Assembly: GCA_937928045.1 (NCBI GenBank)
Contig: CALFWO010000024.1
Coordinates: 1-64,000, forward strand
Source of the DNA: an uncultured Saprospiraceae bacterium
GTDB lineage: Bacteria > Bacteroidota > Bacteroidia > Chitinophagales > Saprospiraceae
Length of the DNA: 64,000 nt
Reading direction: 5' to 3'
Part shown: positions 25,993 through 36,341 of the stretch, one piece after another
Layout: each line of letters opens with the position of its first letter
Numbering within the stretch: the first letter of the stretch is position 1
Program-made: the position numbers and the translations under genes
Notes under the pieces: generated by a model
What the model was told of the DNA's origin: nothing
Database searches by the model: none
What the model saw: the letters and a program-made list of their open reading frames with translations, nothing else

Positions 25993-28623
25993 TCAGAAAT
26001 CTTCTTCTTCCTCTTCTGTTGTATCTCTTGGACTTGAAGGGCTTTCATCTCCAAAAAGGTCACCTCCAAAACTTTCATCTTCTTCATCGCCAAAGAAAGA
26101 TTCTCGTTGATCATCTTGCCTAGGATCTTCATAGATATCACAATCTAACACGATTCCAATATCTCCAGGTGGAATTATAAATCTTGCCTCTTTATCATAA
26201 TCAACCGTTTCGTCCGCTTCTAATTTTTTCAAAAAGTTAGCGTAAAAAGGTCGGGCCATTTTGGCTCCGATTCCATCCGACAAACTTAAAAAGCGAATCC
26301 ATCTTTGATCTCCTCCAACCCAAGTTCCAACAACTAGATCTGGAGAAAGACCAACAAACCAGCCATCTACATAGTCATTCGTGGTTCCAGTTTTTCCTCC
26401 CAACTCAGAAGTAACTCCTCCAAAGCCTGCAATACCTTGACCCATAACCGCTTTCAGCATTTGAAGCATCACGTAATTAGAATTGGGGTTAAGCGCGGTG
26501 CGTTCTTCCGGTTCTCCTCGATAGATTACTCTTCTATTTTTGTCTTCGATTTTCAGAATAAAATAAGGCTTATTGTGAACTCCATTATTAGCGAAAGTAG
26601 TATAAGCGCCCGTTAATTCTAATGCGGTTAAATCTGGTGATCCTAAGCAAATGGAAGGTCCATGGGGAATTTTCCAAGATCCATTTGACCTTTGATAACT
26701 GGCATCCAAGCCCATGTTGTTAACTAGATTCCGAACCGGGGCAACATCTCCTAATTGTTTCATTAAGAAAGTAGAAACTGTATTTTTGGAATGCATCAAA
26801 CCTCTAAACAGCGTATAAGGTTCCCCAGAGTATTCTCCGCTGGCATTGTTAGGCGTCCAATCTTCTTTTAAGTGAAATGTCCCTTCACCCGCATGAATCG
26901 TTACAGGCAAATCATATACTTTAAAGCAAGGAGAAATTCCTTGCTCGGCGATAGCCGTGGCGTATACAAATGGCTTGAAAGTAGAACCGACTTGACGTTC
27001 AGAAGTAGCATGATCGTATTTGAAATATTTATGATTGATGCCCCCCACCCAAGCTTTTACATGACCAGTTACGGGATCAACCGCTACAGAACCAAGTTGC
27101 AAAAACATTCGATGGTATCGAATAGAATCCAAAGGACTCATGGTGTCTTGCTTTTCCATTTGTTCGTTGTAAGCAAATACTTTCATCGGAACTTCTTTGG
27201 CAAAAGTAACCTCGACCAGTTTTTGGAATTTTTCCCACCGCTCATTTAACTTTCCCCAATTATTACTTTTCATCACTTTGCGATAGTGCCCAGCCAAATT
27301 TTTTCCAATATATTTTCGCTGCTCTAAATCTTTGATATATCCTTTCTCCTCCGCTTCGGATAACATTCTATCAATGTCTACATCACGAATCAAAAATCCA
27401 TTTATATCTTCCGAAATTATCCTAATAATTGGTTCTAAATGTTTTTTCCTCATTCGCTGATAGCGCTTTGTCTCACGAATGTCTTTTACCAATCCGGCTT
27501 GAGCTGCAGCAATTAATATTTCATTTTCTTCTGGCTCCTTTTCATGGTCTTCATAATTCCAAGGATCTTTGCCTTTCCAAACTTTGACAAATTTCTTTTG
27601 AAGTTTTGTCATGTGCTCCACCATTGCTTGCTCAGCATGCGCTTGAATCTGAGGATCTAAAGTGGTAAAAATTCTTAATCCATCTTGGTAAATATTATAC
27701 TTAGATCCATCAGCTTTTCTGATTTCATCAGAGTTCAAAATTTTGTTCACTGATTTTCTAAGCTCCATTCTGAAGTAAGGTGCTAATCCATCATTATGTG
27801 TCTCTCTTTTGAAATTTGACATATCCAACGGAAGCACTCTTAGTGAATCATATTCAGTCTGTGTCAAAAGTTCATTTTTCACCATTTGCTTCATTACCAC
27901 CTCTCTTCTCAATTTCGTTCGCTCAGGTCTTCTTATTGGATTATACAAAGAAGGATTTTTCAGCATTCCTACCAAGGTGGCGGATTCTTGAATGTCTAAT
28001 TTATCTTGAGGTTTTCCAAAATAAATCTCCGCTGCGGCTCTAATTCCATAAGCTCCATTATTAAAGCTAAACTTATTGAGATACATCGCCATGATTTCTT
28101 GCTTGGTATAGCTCTTTTCCAATTTAATAGCAATGATCCATTCCTTAAATTTCTGAAAAACCCGTTCAACACCTGAGCCCGGTTTTTTAGTGAAAAGAAG
28201 CTTTGCAAGTTGCTGAGTTATAGTGGATGCACCACCCGCGGATTTTTGCTGTAAAAAAACGGTCTTTATAAGTACCCTACCCAAGCCTGCAAAATCAATT
28301 CCTGAATGATCCTCATAGCGCTCATCTTCCGTGGCTATTAGTGCTTTCACCATATTTGGAGAAAGTTCATTGAATTTTATTGGGACTCGATTTTCTACAT
28401 AATATCTCCCAAGCACATCTCCATTGATAGCATAGACTTCGGATGCCAAATTATTTTTCGGATTTTCTAATTCCTCAAAGGTTGGAAGATCTTGAAAAGA
28501 AAGTATTGTGAAAAGCCCCGCTACGCAGAGAATACCTGCAATTACAAGTATCCAAAACCATCGAATAATCTTTCGATAAGTTAAGCTTTTGTCTTTTTGT
28601 ACTGGTGTTGTGTTTTGGTCCAT
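25993..28623 (-). CDS. Bifunctional penicillin-binding protein 1A (glycosyltransferase-transpeptidase)
   Basis: Class A PBP that polymerises and cross-links peptidoglycan. I use ATG 28623 (MDQNTTP); an upstream TTG at 28659 would add 12 residues. A transmembrane helix at about 18-42 is followed by the GT51 domain with TEDERYEDHSG near 98-108 and KILL-type glycosyltransferase blocks. A family-typical insertion of about 130 charged residues lies between the domains. The transpeptidase motifs are STFK near 547, SKN near 611 and KTGTT near 745. The C-terminus is strongly acidic (Glu-rich last ten residues). Length 876 residues. aroB lies upstream. Confidence 0.93.
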   Translation of the reverse strand: MDQNTTPVQKDKSLTYRKIIRWFWILVIAGILCVAGLFTILSFQDLPTFEELENPKNNLASEVYAINGDVLGRYYVENRVPIKFNELSPNMVKALIATEDERYEDHSGIDFAGLGRVLIKTVFLQQKSAGGASTITQQLAKLLFTKKPGSGVERVFQKFKEWIIAIKLEKSYTKQEIMAMYLNKFSFNNGAYGIRAAAEIYFGKPQDKLDIQESATLVGMLKNPSLYNPIRRPERTKLRREVVMKQMVKNELLTQTEYDSLRVLPLDMSNFKRETHNDGLAPYFRMELRKSVNKILNSDEIRKADGSKYNIYQDGLRIFTTLDPQIQAHAEQAMVEHMTKLQKKFVKVWKGKDPWNYEDHEKEPEENEILIAAAQAGLVKDIRETKRYQRMRKKHLEPIIRIISEDINGFLIRDVDIDRMLSEAEEKGYIKDLEQRKYIGKNLAGHYRKVMKSNNWGKLNERWEKFQKLVEVTFAKEVPMKVFAYNEQMEKQDTMSPLDSIRYHRMFLQLGSVAVDPVTGHVKAWVGGINHKYFKYDHATSERQVGSTFKPFVYATAIAEQGISPCFKVYDLPVTIHAGEGTFHLKEDWTPNNASGEYSGEPYTLFRGLMHSKNTVSTFLMKQLGDVAPVRNLVNNMGLDASYQRSNGSWKIPHGPSICLGSPDLTALELTGAYTTFANNGVHNKPYFILKIEDKNRRVIYRGEPEERTALNPNSNYVMLQMLKAVMGQGIAGFGGVTSELGGKTGTTNDYVDGWFVGLSPDLVVGTWVGGDQRWIRFLSLSDGIGAKMARPFYANFLKKLEADETVDYDKEARFIIPPGDIGIVLDCDIYEDPRQDDQRESFFGDEEDESFGGDLFGDESPSSPRDTTEEEEEDF

Positions 28624-28705
28624 ATTCCGCCGGAAGACCCATCTTTTGATGATCCTCAAAAGTAAAAAAATAAAGGTTAGTTAAATCTGAATTTGACTAT
28701 TTTCC

Positions 28706-29764
28706 TTAGGATAACCTTGTATTTATTGCGAGAATGGCATTGGAAATATCTGAAGGGCTGATTTCCTGGTTGACTAACGATATTCCTGGGCTCTTTAGCG
28801 TGGTAAAGTTGATTTTTCCAAAACTATTCTTTTTGTCATTCTTCATGACATTCAGTAACTCTTGAAAACCAGTGGAAGGAATTGGCTTCAATTGATATAA
28901 ATCATGCAGATAATTGAAGATTTCGTTAAAATCTGCTTCATTTAGACCAGTTTGCTGAATTGATAGATAAGATTCCGCAGCCATTCCCCAAGCGATGGCC
29001 TCCCCATGTAGCAGTGGTTGTTCGGCGTTTAGATAAAAAGACTCGATAGCATGTCCGATGGTGTGTCCAAAATTTAACTTTTTTCGAATTCCATACTCAA
29101 ATGGATCTTCTTCAACAATTTGCTTTTTTATTGAAACTGAATGATGGATCAAGTCTTTGTAGTCAATGGCTATTAAATCTTTTACCCCGAGCAAGCGTTT
29201 CCATTGGTCTGCATCAGCTATCAATGCATGCTTGATGACTTCAGCAAATCCAGATCGTAGCTCCCGGTAAGAAAGTGTTTGTAAAAAAGTGGGTTGAATT
29301 AAAACCGCTTCGGGATTTTTAAACAAGCCGACAGCATTCTTCACTTCATTATAGTCAATACCTAATTTCCCACCAACCGATGCATCAACTTGAGATAAAA
29401 GCGTTGTTGGGATTTGAATAAAACGGATACCACGTTTATAACTAGCTGCTGTAAATCCCCCCATGTCTCCAATAACCCCACCACCAAGATTTATAACTAT
29501 GGCTTTTCTATCAGCCCCAGTTTCGATCAATCTATCCCAAATCTTTGTACAGGTTGAAATATTTTTATGCTGTTCCCCGGCTTTTATAGTAATCAATTGA
29601 AATTTTGGCATTCCCTCGAATCCTAATAAAGGCAAGCAATGTTCTTTTGTATTTTCATCGACAATTACAAACACCTGAGAAACTTGATGGGCTTCAAAGT
29701 AGTCAATCAATACATGATTTAATTCACCAATATGAATAGAATAATCTTGAAGCGTAATTTCCAT
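28706..29764 (-). CDS. aroB: 3-dehydroquinate synthase
   Basis: Second step of the shikimate pathway, converting DAHP to 3-dehydroquinate with NAD and zinc. NAD-binding and catalytic segments are clear: GGGVIGDMGGFTAA near 94-107, IPTTLLSQVDASVGGKLGID near 118-137, and LNFGHTIGHAIE near 233-244, which supplies a zinc His. The length of 352 residues is normal. The ATG follows the ABC ATPase stop by two bases, so it is in the same transcription unit. Together with aroA at 33790 and pabB at 36339 this window holds several chorismate genes, though not in one operon. Confidence 0.95.
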   Translation of the reverse strand: MEITLQDYSIHIGELNHVLIDYFEAHQVSQVFVIVDENTKEHCLPLLGFEGMPKFQLITIKAGEQHKNISTCTKIWDRLIETGADRKAIVINLGGGVIGDMGGFTAASYKRGIRFIQIPTTLLSQVDASVGGKLGIDYNEVKNAVGLFKNPEAVLIQPTFLQTLSYRELRSGFAEVIKHALIADADQWKRLLGVKDLIAIDYKDLIHHSVSIKKQIVEEDPFEYGIRKKLNFGHTIGHAIESFYLNAEQPLLHGEAIAWGMAAESYLSIQQTGLNEADFNEIFNYLHDLYQLKPIPSTGFQELLNVMKNDKKNSFGKINFTTLKSPGISLVNQEISPSDISNAILAINTRLS

Positions 29765-29766
29765 TA

Positions 29767-30462
29767 TTATTTTTCTACAAACAGTTCATTCAATTGAGCA
29801 TCCAATTTGGACTTTATTTGACTCTTGATCAAACTTTCTAGGCTTGGAAATTCATCTTTTTGAAACGTCTTCTGAATTATTCCATCTGAAAGCAAGCTGA
29901 TTTCATCACAAATATGAGTTAAGGTTTGCAAGAGATGAGAACTGAGCAGCATGATTTTTCCATCTTTTTTCAACCGTTGAAAAATTTCTTGAAATTTTTC
30001 ATTTGACGCTACATCAACTCCGCTAAAAGGTTCATCCAAAATTATTACCGGACGATCTTGAGCTAAGAGACCAAGTAATGCGAGCTTTTTAGTCATTCCT
30101 GTTGAATAATCTTCAGCCAGTCGATCAAGCGGAAGATTAAAGATTTCATTCCAAGCATCTATTTTATAATCCTTGTTTTCGATTCTCAACAATTCTAAAT
30201 ATTCTTTTCCTTTAATGTAAGGATAGCAATACGGCTTGGTTTGCATAAAGCTCATTTGCTTCGGACTAAGCGGTGTTTCATTTAAACTAAGGCTTCCATT
30301 TCGTTTTGGCAACCAACCATGAAGTGTTCTAAACAAGGTAGTCTTCCCAGAGCCATTTACGCCAAGAATTCCATGTATAGTTCCGGGTCTGGCTTTGAAG
30401 CTCACTCCTTTTAAAATTTCAAGGTCACCGTATCCCGCCTTTATATTTTCAACATTCAGCAT
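29767..30462 (-). CDS. ABC transporter ATP-binding protein
   Basis: Nucleotide-binding subunit of a two-gene ABC exporter-type system. Walker A is GVNGSGKTT near 34-42, the signature motif appears as the variant YSTGMTKKLAL near 118-128 instead of LSGGQ, and Walker B with its catalytic Glu is PVIILDEPF near 136-144; SSHLL near 174 gives the switch His. The length of 231 residues is normal. The start overlaps the permease gene by 14 bases. Substrate unknown; the ATPase type (with the STGM signature) is common among antibiotic, sodium and bacteriocin exporters. Confidence 0.88.
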   Translation of the reverse strand: MLNVENIKAGYGDLEILKGVSFKARPGTIHGILGVNGSGKTTLFRTLHGWLPKRNGSLSLNETPLSPKQMSFMQTKPYCYPYIKGKEYLELLRIENKDYKIDAWNEIFNLPLDRLAEDYSTGMTKKLALLGLLAQDRPVIILDEPFSGVDVASNEKFQEIFQRLKKDGKIMLLSSHLLQTLTHICDEISLLSDGIIQKTFQKDEFPSLESLIKSQIKSKLDAQLNELFVEK

Positions 30463-31399
30463 ATTGAATTCTTATATTTTTTTTAGCTCTGAAAAAATAG
30501 ATGGTTAAATAAACCAAAGTGATTGGCGCAAAAAATGGAACGAACATACACAAAGAAAATATTCCGACAGCCAGATCACTTTCTGTTCTTTTTCGAGAGG
30601 GATGATACCCCGCATATTTATAACAAATGGAGAAGACATTGATTGCAAAAGAGAAAATAATGACAACCAGTAATATGTACCAAAGCGAAAGAAAATTTAT
30701 CAAGAAAAATATCGCAAGTGGCAACATAAAAAGAAAACTAAGGACTAATTGCCAGCCAATTTTTTCTCTCAAAACCAAACTCTCTTGTCGATATCGAATG
30801 AAAAGTTCATAGGTCTCAAAATCCTTGTACCAACTGGTACTAATAAAATTAATAAGGATTATTGCTACTAAAGTCACGGCAGGTGATCGATGGGCAAAAA
30901 ACAATCCGGGGATTAACAGCATGATCACCAGCCAGCCATTTTTCCGTAGTCCAGCCCTCCACTCAAAACACTGATATGGAATCCAGTTTACTGGAAAAAA
31001 GAGTTTGTCCTTTACTTGATTGAGATTCGCTTGCGGAGAAATTCCTCCAAGTAATCCGATTGCCAACATGACCAAGAGATTGAGGTAATTGCCCACTAAA
31101 AGAAAATTTATTCCGCCCAGAAGTAATGCTAGACAAAGATATTCTGCAAGGAAAACTAACCGCGGTTCGTACCCAATACTGATCAAATGTTGCCGATCAT
31201 TTCTTGAAAAATGTATTCCATAGACTATGGCTGCAAAAATTAATGAGATGTGCCAACCTTCTTCTGAAGCTGCAAAAATACCCAGCGACAGAATTACAAT
31301 CAATGGCAAGCCGATCAATAACAAAATCCAACCAACGGAAGCAGTGGCTCGCATGGCTTGCTTAAACCGCAAAAAAAGTATAGTTGATAATCCTTTCAT
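30449..31399 (-). CDS. ABC transporter membrane subunit
   Basis: A 316-residue integral membrane protein with about eight to ten hydrophobic stretches and no signal peptide. It has no recognisable DppB-type EAA loop; the spacing fits ABC-2-type or similar exporter permeases. The basis for the role is its 14-base overlap with the ATPase gene. The substrate cannot be inferred. Upstream, 59 bases separate it from the ABM gene. Confidence 0.75.
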   Translation of the reverse strand: MKGLSTILFLRFKQAMRATASVGWILLLIGLPLIVILSLGIFAASEEGWHISLIFAAIVYGIHFSRNDRQHLISIGYEPRLVFLAEYLCLALLLGGINFLLVGNYLNLLVMLAIGLLGGISPQANLNQVKDKLFFPVNWIPYQCFEWRAGLRKNGWLVIMLLIPGLFFAHRSPAVTLVAIILINFISTSWYKDFETYELFIRYRQESLVLREKIGWQLVLSFLFMLPLAIFFLINFLSLWYILLVVIIFSFAINVFSICYKYAGYHPSRKRTESDLAVGIFSLCMFVPFFAPITLVYLTIYFFRAKKNIRIQYAEC

Positions 31400-31458
31400 T
31401 TGATTGGCTAAAGTTGCAATCTATCTTCAAGTTAGAATTGAATTATTCGACGGGCGGT

Positions 31459-31758
31459 CTATTTTGAGGGAAGAAGGGCAATTGATTCAGTAGTCCAAGC
31501 CTCCGCTCTTTTCTCAAACAATGGTTTCACTACAGCCCAAGTTGATTTAAATAGATCAGAATGTCTATAATTTTCTAAGCTCTGTGGTTCATCCCAAATA
31601 CTTATTGTAAAAAAAACTGCGGTATCTTTTTCTTTGACCAATTCCAATTGGAGGCAACCTGGAAAGGACCTTATTTTTTCTTTTCGCTCATCAAATAACT
31701 GCTCAAAGTATGCAGACTGATTTGGACGAAATGTCATTTTAACAATTCTCTTAATCAT
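31459..31758 (-). CDS. Antibiotic biosynthesis monooxygenase (ABM) domain protein
   Basis: A 99-residue single-domain protein of the dimeric alpha/beta barrel ABM fold: strand (MIKRIVKMTF), helix (FEQLFDERKEKIRSF), strand with the family segment GCLQLELV, strand (AVFFTISIW) ending in the characteristic WDEPQSLENY and helix to YRHSDLF. Such proteins include small monooxygenases and many of unknown substrate. It lies two bases after the SAM hydrolase gene and is therefore co-transcribed with it. Confidence 0.82.
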   Translation of the reverse strand: MIKRIVKMTFRPNQSAYFEQLFDERKEKIRSFPGCLQLELVKEKDTAVFFTISIWDEPQSLENYRHSDLFKSTWAVVKPLFEKRAEAWTTESIALLPSK

Positions 31759-31760
31759 AA

Positions 31761-32531
31761 TTAATCTTTGAATTCGATTTGAATAATGTCATCTTTTTTC
31801 AAAGATAATAAGGCTGCAGCATTGCCCATATTAATGCCAACTAACAAGTAGCCAGAATCGTTAAATTTTGCAACAAGTTCTCCCACGGGAGCTGATTCAA
31901 ATTTTGTAGAAATAACATTCAGTTCCTCGTTTTTCTTCAAGTAAATATTAAATGCTCTATGGTTCCAAATACTTTCAAACAAAGTTTGATGTAGGTTGGT
32001 AATTGCGTTTCCGTAATGATCGATATGAGCGATCGAAGCTCGGATTTCATTTGGACCAATAACTGGTTGAATGGTTAGAACTTCTCTAATAGTTGTTAAT
32101 TTTTCTCCGAGTTCTTCAATCGGCTTCTTATCCAGAATATGCTTAGCACTTCTACCCAAATAATTACTTAATACAAAAGGTTCAAAATCCTTAGAATTCA
32201 GCCTTATTGCTTGACCTAGCCGTTCTTCAAATACCAACGAGAAAATCCCATTATCGCGACCAATAAAATATTGCCCTTTTTCTTCCAATAATAAATAATC
32301 CTGTCCTTGTAATTGTCCATTATCTACACAGACTATGTGAATCGTTCCAAGCGGAAAACTTTTGTAACTATTTTTTAATAAATAGGCAGCATTCACTATA
32401 TCAAAGGGATTCACTTGATGAGAAATGTCCACAACAGTAGCAGAAGGACAAAGACGATATAAAGATCCTTTCAAAGCAGCTTGATAATAATCGCTTTGTC
32501 CGTAATCAGTCGTAAGGGTAATAATGGCCAT
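31761..32531 (-). CDS. S-adenosylmethionine hydroxide adenosyltransferase (SAM hydrolase family)
   Basis: Family related to the fluorinase/chlorinase fold whose common members hydrolyse SAM to adenosine and methionine. Landmarks are TTDYGQSDYYQAALKG near 7-22, the SAM-binding Asp region DISHQVNPFDI near 40-50, FPLGTIHIVCVDNG near 61-74 and GRDNGIFS near 92-99. In the second domain, HIDHYGNAITN near 169-179 fits the family. Length 256 residues. In many Bacteroidota it is divergent from or next to phoH, as here (198-base gap). Confidence 0.9.
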   Translation of the reverse strand: MAIITLTTDYGQSDYYQAALKGSLYRLCPSATVVDISHQVNPFDIVNAAYLLKNSYKSFPLGTIHIVCVDNGQLQGQDYLLLEEKGQYFIGRDNGIFSLVFEERLGQAIRLNSKDFEPFVLSNYLGRSAKHILDKKPIEELGEKLTTIREVLTIQPVIGPNEIRASIAHIDHYGNAITNLHQTLFESIWNHRAFNIYLKKNEELNVISTKFESAPVGELVAKFNDSGYLLVGINMGNAAALLSLKKDDIIQIEFKD

Positions 32532-32728
32532 TGAGAAAAATAATTTTTGTTAATTCACTAGAACTCAAGCATCATAATGGCGAAAATCATAAATTTACTT
32601 CAAAGTATTAAGCGCTAGGGTATTTTTCGAATAAGCTTTTAAATTTACCGAAGCGAAAAGAACCATTTTTCCGTGAATTGTGTTATCAAACCACCACTAA
32701 TAAGTAGCATAATAAAAATTTAATTCTA

Positions 32729-33754
32729 TTGAGTGAAATCATTTTAACCATCGAAGGAGTAGATCCTGTAGCCTTATATGGCCAAAAGAATGTAAAATTA
32801 AATCTGCTTCGTCAAGCCTTTGCGGATATCACTATTACTTCTAGAGGTAATTCCATTAAACTGACTGGAGATAAAAAGCGTACACAAGAAGCTAAAGGGA
32901 AAATCGAAACCTTAGTAAAGGTGCTGCGCGATCATAATGAATTGACTATTCAAACAGTAGAAGATATTCTTAATGGCGGTGTCCCTTACGAACATAAATT
33001 ACCATCTAGACAAGACAATACCACTTTGCTGCATGGAAGAAATGGTAAGCCGATAAAAGCAAAAACTAGAAATCAGAAAAAACTTATTGATGCTAGTGAA
33101 TCCAACGATGTCGTATTTGCATTAGGACCAGCAGGAACTGGTAAGACTTATACCGCCGTAGCCCTTGCGATTCGCGCTTTGAAGAATAGGTTGGTTAAAA
33201 AAATTATTCTCACTCGACCTGCTGTAGAAGCTGGCGAAAATTTAGGTTTCTTACCTGGGGATCTAAAAGACAAAGTAGATCCTTATTTGCGTCCGTTATA
33301 CGATGCATTAGACGACATGCTTCCAGTTGAAAAACTCAATTATTTCATGACCAATCGGATTATTGAAATTGCTCCGTTGGCATTTATGCGTGGACGTACA
33401 TTGGACAATGCGTTCATCATCTTGGATGAAGCGCAAAATTCCACTAGCATGCAAATAAAGATGTTTCTAACCAGGTTAGGACCCTCAGCAAAATGCATCA
33501 TTACAGGAGATCTTTCACAAGTAGATTTACCCTACAAACAAAAATCTGGGTTAAGAAGAGCATTAGATATCCTTCAAGATATCCATGGCATTGGAATTAT
33601 TCGATTAACTGCGGAAGATGTTGTCCGACATCGACTGGTTAAAGATATTATCATTGCTTATGATAAATCGGATGAAGAAAATCGTATTCGCTTAGAAGAG
33701 AAAAAGGAAAAAAGGAAAAACCAGTCAGGAGAAACTGGGCCTGCCCAATCCTAA
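32729..33754 (+). CDS. PhoH family ATPase
   Basis: A PhoH-like P-loop protein; the family is linked to RNA metabolism and stress, but its exact activity is unsettled. An N-terminal KH-like region (about 1-110) carries the NSIKLTGDK segment. Walker A is GPAGTGKT at 133-140, the family motif [19 protein letters not shown] follows near 162-180, and Walker B is [10 protein letters not shown] near 228-237. The C-terminus is Lys/Glu-rich. Start codon is TTG at 32729; no in-frame ATG gives the conserved N-terminus. aroA follows 35 bases later. Length 341 residues, slightly longer than the usual 320. Confidence 0.92.
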   Translation: MSEIILTIEGVDPVALYGQKNVKLNLLRQAFADITITSRGNSIKLTGDKKRTQEAKGKIETLVKVLRDHNELTIQTVEDILNGGVPYEHKLPSRQDNTTLLHGRNGKPIKAKTRNQKKLIDASESNDVVFALGPAGTGKTYTAVALAIRALKNRLVKKIILTRPAVEAGENLGFLPGDLKDKVDPYLRPLYDALDDMLPVEKLNYFMTNRIIEIAPLAFMRGRTLDNAFIILDEAQNSTSMQIKMFLTRLGPSAKCIITGDLSQVDLPYKQKSGLRRALDILQDIHGIGIIRLTAEDVVRHRLVKDIIIAYDKSDEENRIRLEEKKEKRKNQSGETGPAQS

Positions 33755-33789
33755 CTTTTCATTTATCAAGCTTATTCAAATTAAGATAG

Positions 33790-35049
33790 TTGGGACAGGA
33801 AATATATACAATAACACATAACGGAGCGGCAACAAAAGGTCGCGTAACTTTGTCTGGTTCAAAGAGTATCAGCAATCGTGCTTTGATCATCAGAGCATTA
33901 TGTAATGACAACTTTAAAATTACAGGATTAGCGAGTTCGAAAGACACGCAAGTTTTAAAGATGTTACTGGAATCTGATGCAAATTTGTATGATGTCGGAC
34001 CGGCAGGAACATCATTCAGATTTTTAACCGCCTTTCTCAGTCTTCAAGATGGAAGTCAAACTTTGACTGGATCGAAGCGTATGCTCCAACGTCCAATTGG
34101 ACCATTGGTTAATGGACTTCGTGCTTTAGGTGCGAACATTGAATATTTAGGTCAAGAAGGATATCCTCCATTAAAAATTAATGAATGGAAAGATCGCTCT
34201 TTTGCTGCACTAAATATTCCAGCCAATATCTCTAGTCAATTTATAAGTGCGCTTCTTTTAATTGGGCCATATTTGAGTAAAGGATTGGAATTGACATTGG
34301 ATGGAAAGATTGTAAGCAGGCCTTATATCGATATGACATTGGGTTTAATGAAAAAATTTGGGATACAATCTCAATGGGAAGATCAAACCATTTTCGTAAA
34401 GCCAGGTAATTATAAAGGCCAAGATTTTAGAGTGGAAGCAGATTGGTCAGCAGCTAGTTACTATTATTCTATGGCAACTTTAGATGACCACCCGGAATTA
34501 GAATTAATGGGTTTGGACATTGAATCATTCCAAGGTGATTCAGCATTAATAGAAATCTATGAAAAACTTGGTGTCCGAACAAAAGAGATTCACAATGGAG
34601 TTAAACTTACAAGAAATGGCCCTACTCCACCCATGATTGAATATAACTTTTTGAAATGTCCAGATCTCGCTCAGACCGTATTTGCATCCTGTGGAGCATT
34701 GGGAGTACAAGGACTTTTTTCCGGTTTAGAAACTTTAAAAATTAAAGAAACGGATCGAATTAAAGCGATGCAAAATGAACTTGCCAAAGTTCAAGTATGG
34801 CTTTCTGCGATGCCTGCAAAATTCAGTAAAAAATCTGATGAAGAATTTTACATGTTGGATGGAAAAGTTGTCGTAAACAATCCTCAGTTCAAAACTTACG
34901 AAGACCATAGAATGGCAATGGCTTTAGCTCCTTTGGCTAGGCTCGGAACAATAGCTATTGAAGATCCAATAGTTGTTGAAAAATCTTATCCAGAATTTTG
35001 GGAACACATCGCAACCCTAGGTTATCAATCCAAATTATTGACCGAATAA
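33790..35049 (+). CDS. aroA: 3-phosphoshikimate 1-carboxyvinyltransferase (EPSP synthase)
   Basis: Sixth step of the shikimate pathway, joining PEP to shikimate 3-phosphate. LSGSKSISNRALI near 18-30 is the substrate-binding block; GPAGTSFRFL near 74-83 corresponds to the PEP loop; QRPIGPL follows; KETDRIKAM near 318-326 and EDHRMAMALA near 370-379 are the C-terminal signature. The start is TTG at 33790, the first codon after an in-frame TAG, so no upstream start exists. Length 419 residues. Its end overlaps the convergent pabB end by 15 bases. Confidence 0.95.
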   Translation: MGQEIYTITHNGAATKGRVTLSGSKSISNRALIIRALCNDNFKITGLASSKDTQVLKMLLESDANLYDVGPAGTSFRFLTAFLSLQDGSQTLTGSKRMLQRPIGPLVNGLRALGANIEYLGQEGYPPLKINEWKDRSFAALNIPANISSQFISALLLIGPYLSKGLELTLDGKIVSRPYIDMTLGLMKKFGIQSQWEDQTIFVKPGNYKGQDFRVEADWSAASYYYSMATLDDHPELELMGLDIESFQGDSALIEIYEKLGVRTKEIHNGVKLTRNGPTPPMIEYNFLKCPDLAQTVFASCGALGVQGLFSGLETLKIKETDRIKAMQNELAKVQVWLSAMPAKFSKKSDEEFYMLDGKVVVNNPQFKTYEDHRMAMALAPLARLGTIAIEDPIVVEKSYPEFWEHIATLGYQSKLLTE

Positions 35050-36339
35050 AGCCTGGTGAATTCCACGAGCTTTAATGAAACACTCTTCGTACTCCATTTC
35101 TGGGTCCGAATCTGCAACGATCGCACCTCCGACATGGAAAGATAAGCATTCTGCGTTTTGATCTAAAAGCATTGATCTGATAACCACATTAAAATCAAAA
35201 TCTCCATTAGGTTTTATATATCCTACAGAACCGGAATACAATCCTCGAGCAGATTGCTCAAAATGATCAATTAAATTCATGGCACTGATCTTTGGCGCGC
35301 CAGTCATTGACCCCATTGGAAAAGTTGCTTTTATTATATCGGTAAAATTTTTGTTTTGACAAAGTTCTCCTTCTATGGTAGAAATCATTTGATGAACATG
35401 CTCAAAGGAATATATTCCGAATAACTCAACTGCTTTCACCGTTCCTGGGTGACATATTTTTCCAAGATCATTTCTTACTAAGTCCACAATCATAACGTGT
35501 TCTGACCGATCCTTTTGAGAATTGATCAGATCTTTTTTTTGTAGTATATCCTGCTGTTCCTGCTCGCCTCTTTTTCGTGTACCCTTAATAGGCTGAGAAA
35601 TCAGTCGACTACCATTTTTTTGCAAGAACCTTTCTGGACTGGAACAAACTAAATATTTTTGATCAACCTTAAAAAACGAGGCAAATGGTGCTCTTGAATT
35701 TTTATTTAATTTATGAAATAAATTTAAAGGATCACCTTTGAAATTATTAACCGAGAATTCTTGGCAGAAATTCATTTCGTAAATATCTCCAAGCTGAATG
35801 TGACTCTTAATGGCTTCGATCTTTTCTAAATATTCGGCCTTTGACAAATCACTTTTTATTTCTATTCTGTTTGTATTCGAAATATGTTGGCCGCCTTCAT
35901 AGTCATTTATTTCTTTGACCAAATCGGTTCGATTCCTTGCTGAACGTACAACTTGGATACCTCCATTTAAAAACTCAAAAAGATATTTGGGGACAAAAAA
36001 ATGGAGTAAGCCAAAATCTATCTTTAATGGATTATCAGACCGGACATTTTCAATTTGGTTTTTCAAATCGTAAGAAAAGTATCCGAAAGCCCAATCTTTA
36101 TTTGAATCTAACCAAGCTTGCAATTGTGGCAATGCATTTTCTTCTCCAATTGCTATTGAAATTTTTGAATGTGCTCCTACAGCCAGGTAGCCATTGGTTA
36201 AACTTCCCGGATAATCCTTGTAATTATTGTGATCTAAAAAACAACAGTCCGATGATTGCTGTGCCCAGTTCAACAAAGCTTTTCGATTGACATCAATCGA
36301 TACTTTTTTATTTTCAGAGGATTTAATGATGGTATTCAA
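35035..36339 (-). CDS. pabB: Aminodeoxychorismate synthase component I
   Basis: Chorismate-binding enzyme that makes 4-amino-4-deoxychorismate for folate. The motif PIKGTRKRG near 248-256 has the lysine (PIKGT) that separates PabB from anthranilate synthase, which has PIAGT. Other conserved blocks are YEMNFCQEF near 190, DLVRNDLGKIC near 285, and FPMGSMTGAPKISAM near 335-349. The start is a TTG at 36339, two bases after the OmpA-protein stop. Length 434 residues. With folB at 39263 it gives two folate-pathway genes within 4 kb. Confidence 0.9.
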   Translation of the reverse strand: MNTIIKSSENKKVSIDVNRKALLNWAQQSSDCCFLDHNNYKDYPGSLTNGYLAVGAHSKISIAIGEENALPQLQAWLDSNKDWAFGYFSYDLKNQIENVRSDNPLKIDFGLLHFFVPKYLFEFLNGGIQVVRSARNRTDLVKEINDYEGGQHISNTNRIEIKSDLSKAEYLEKIEAIKSHIQLGDIYEMNFCQEFSVNNFKGDPLNLFHKLNKNSRAPFASFFKVDQKYLVCSSPERFLQKNGSRLISQPIKGTRKRGEQEQQDILQKKDLINSQKDRSEHVMIVDLVRNDLGKICHPGTVKAVELFGIYSFEHVHQMISTIEGELCQNKNFTDIIKATFPMGSMTGAPKISAMNLIDHFEQSARGLYSGSVGYIKPNGDFDFNVVIRSMLLDQNAECLSFHVGGAIVADSDPEMEYEECFIKARGIHQALFGQ

Positions 36340-36341
36340 CG

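Noticed and set aside
35926-35942. GGTTCGATTCC, resembling a tRNA T-arm
   Set aside because: It lies within pabB, with no acceptor stem, anticodon arm or CCA context around it.
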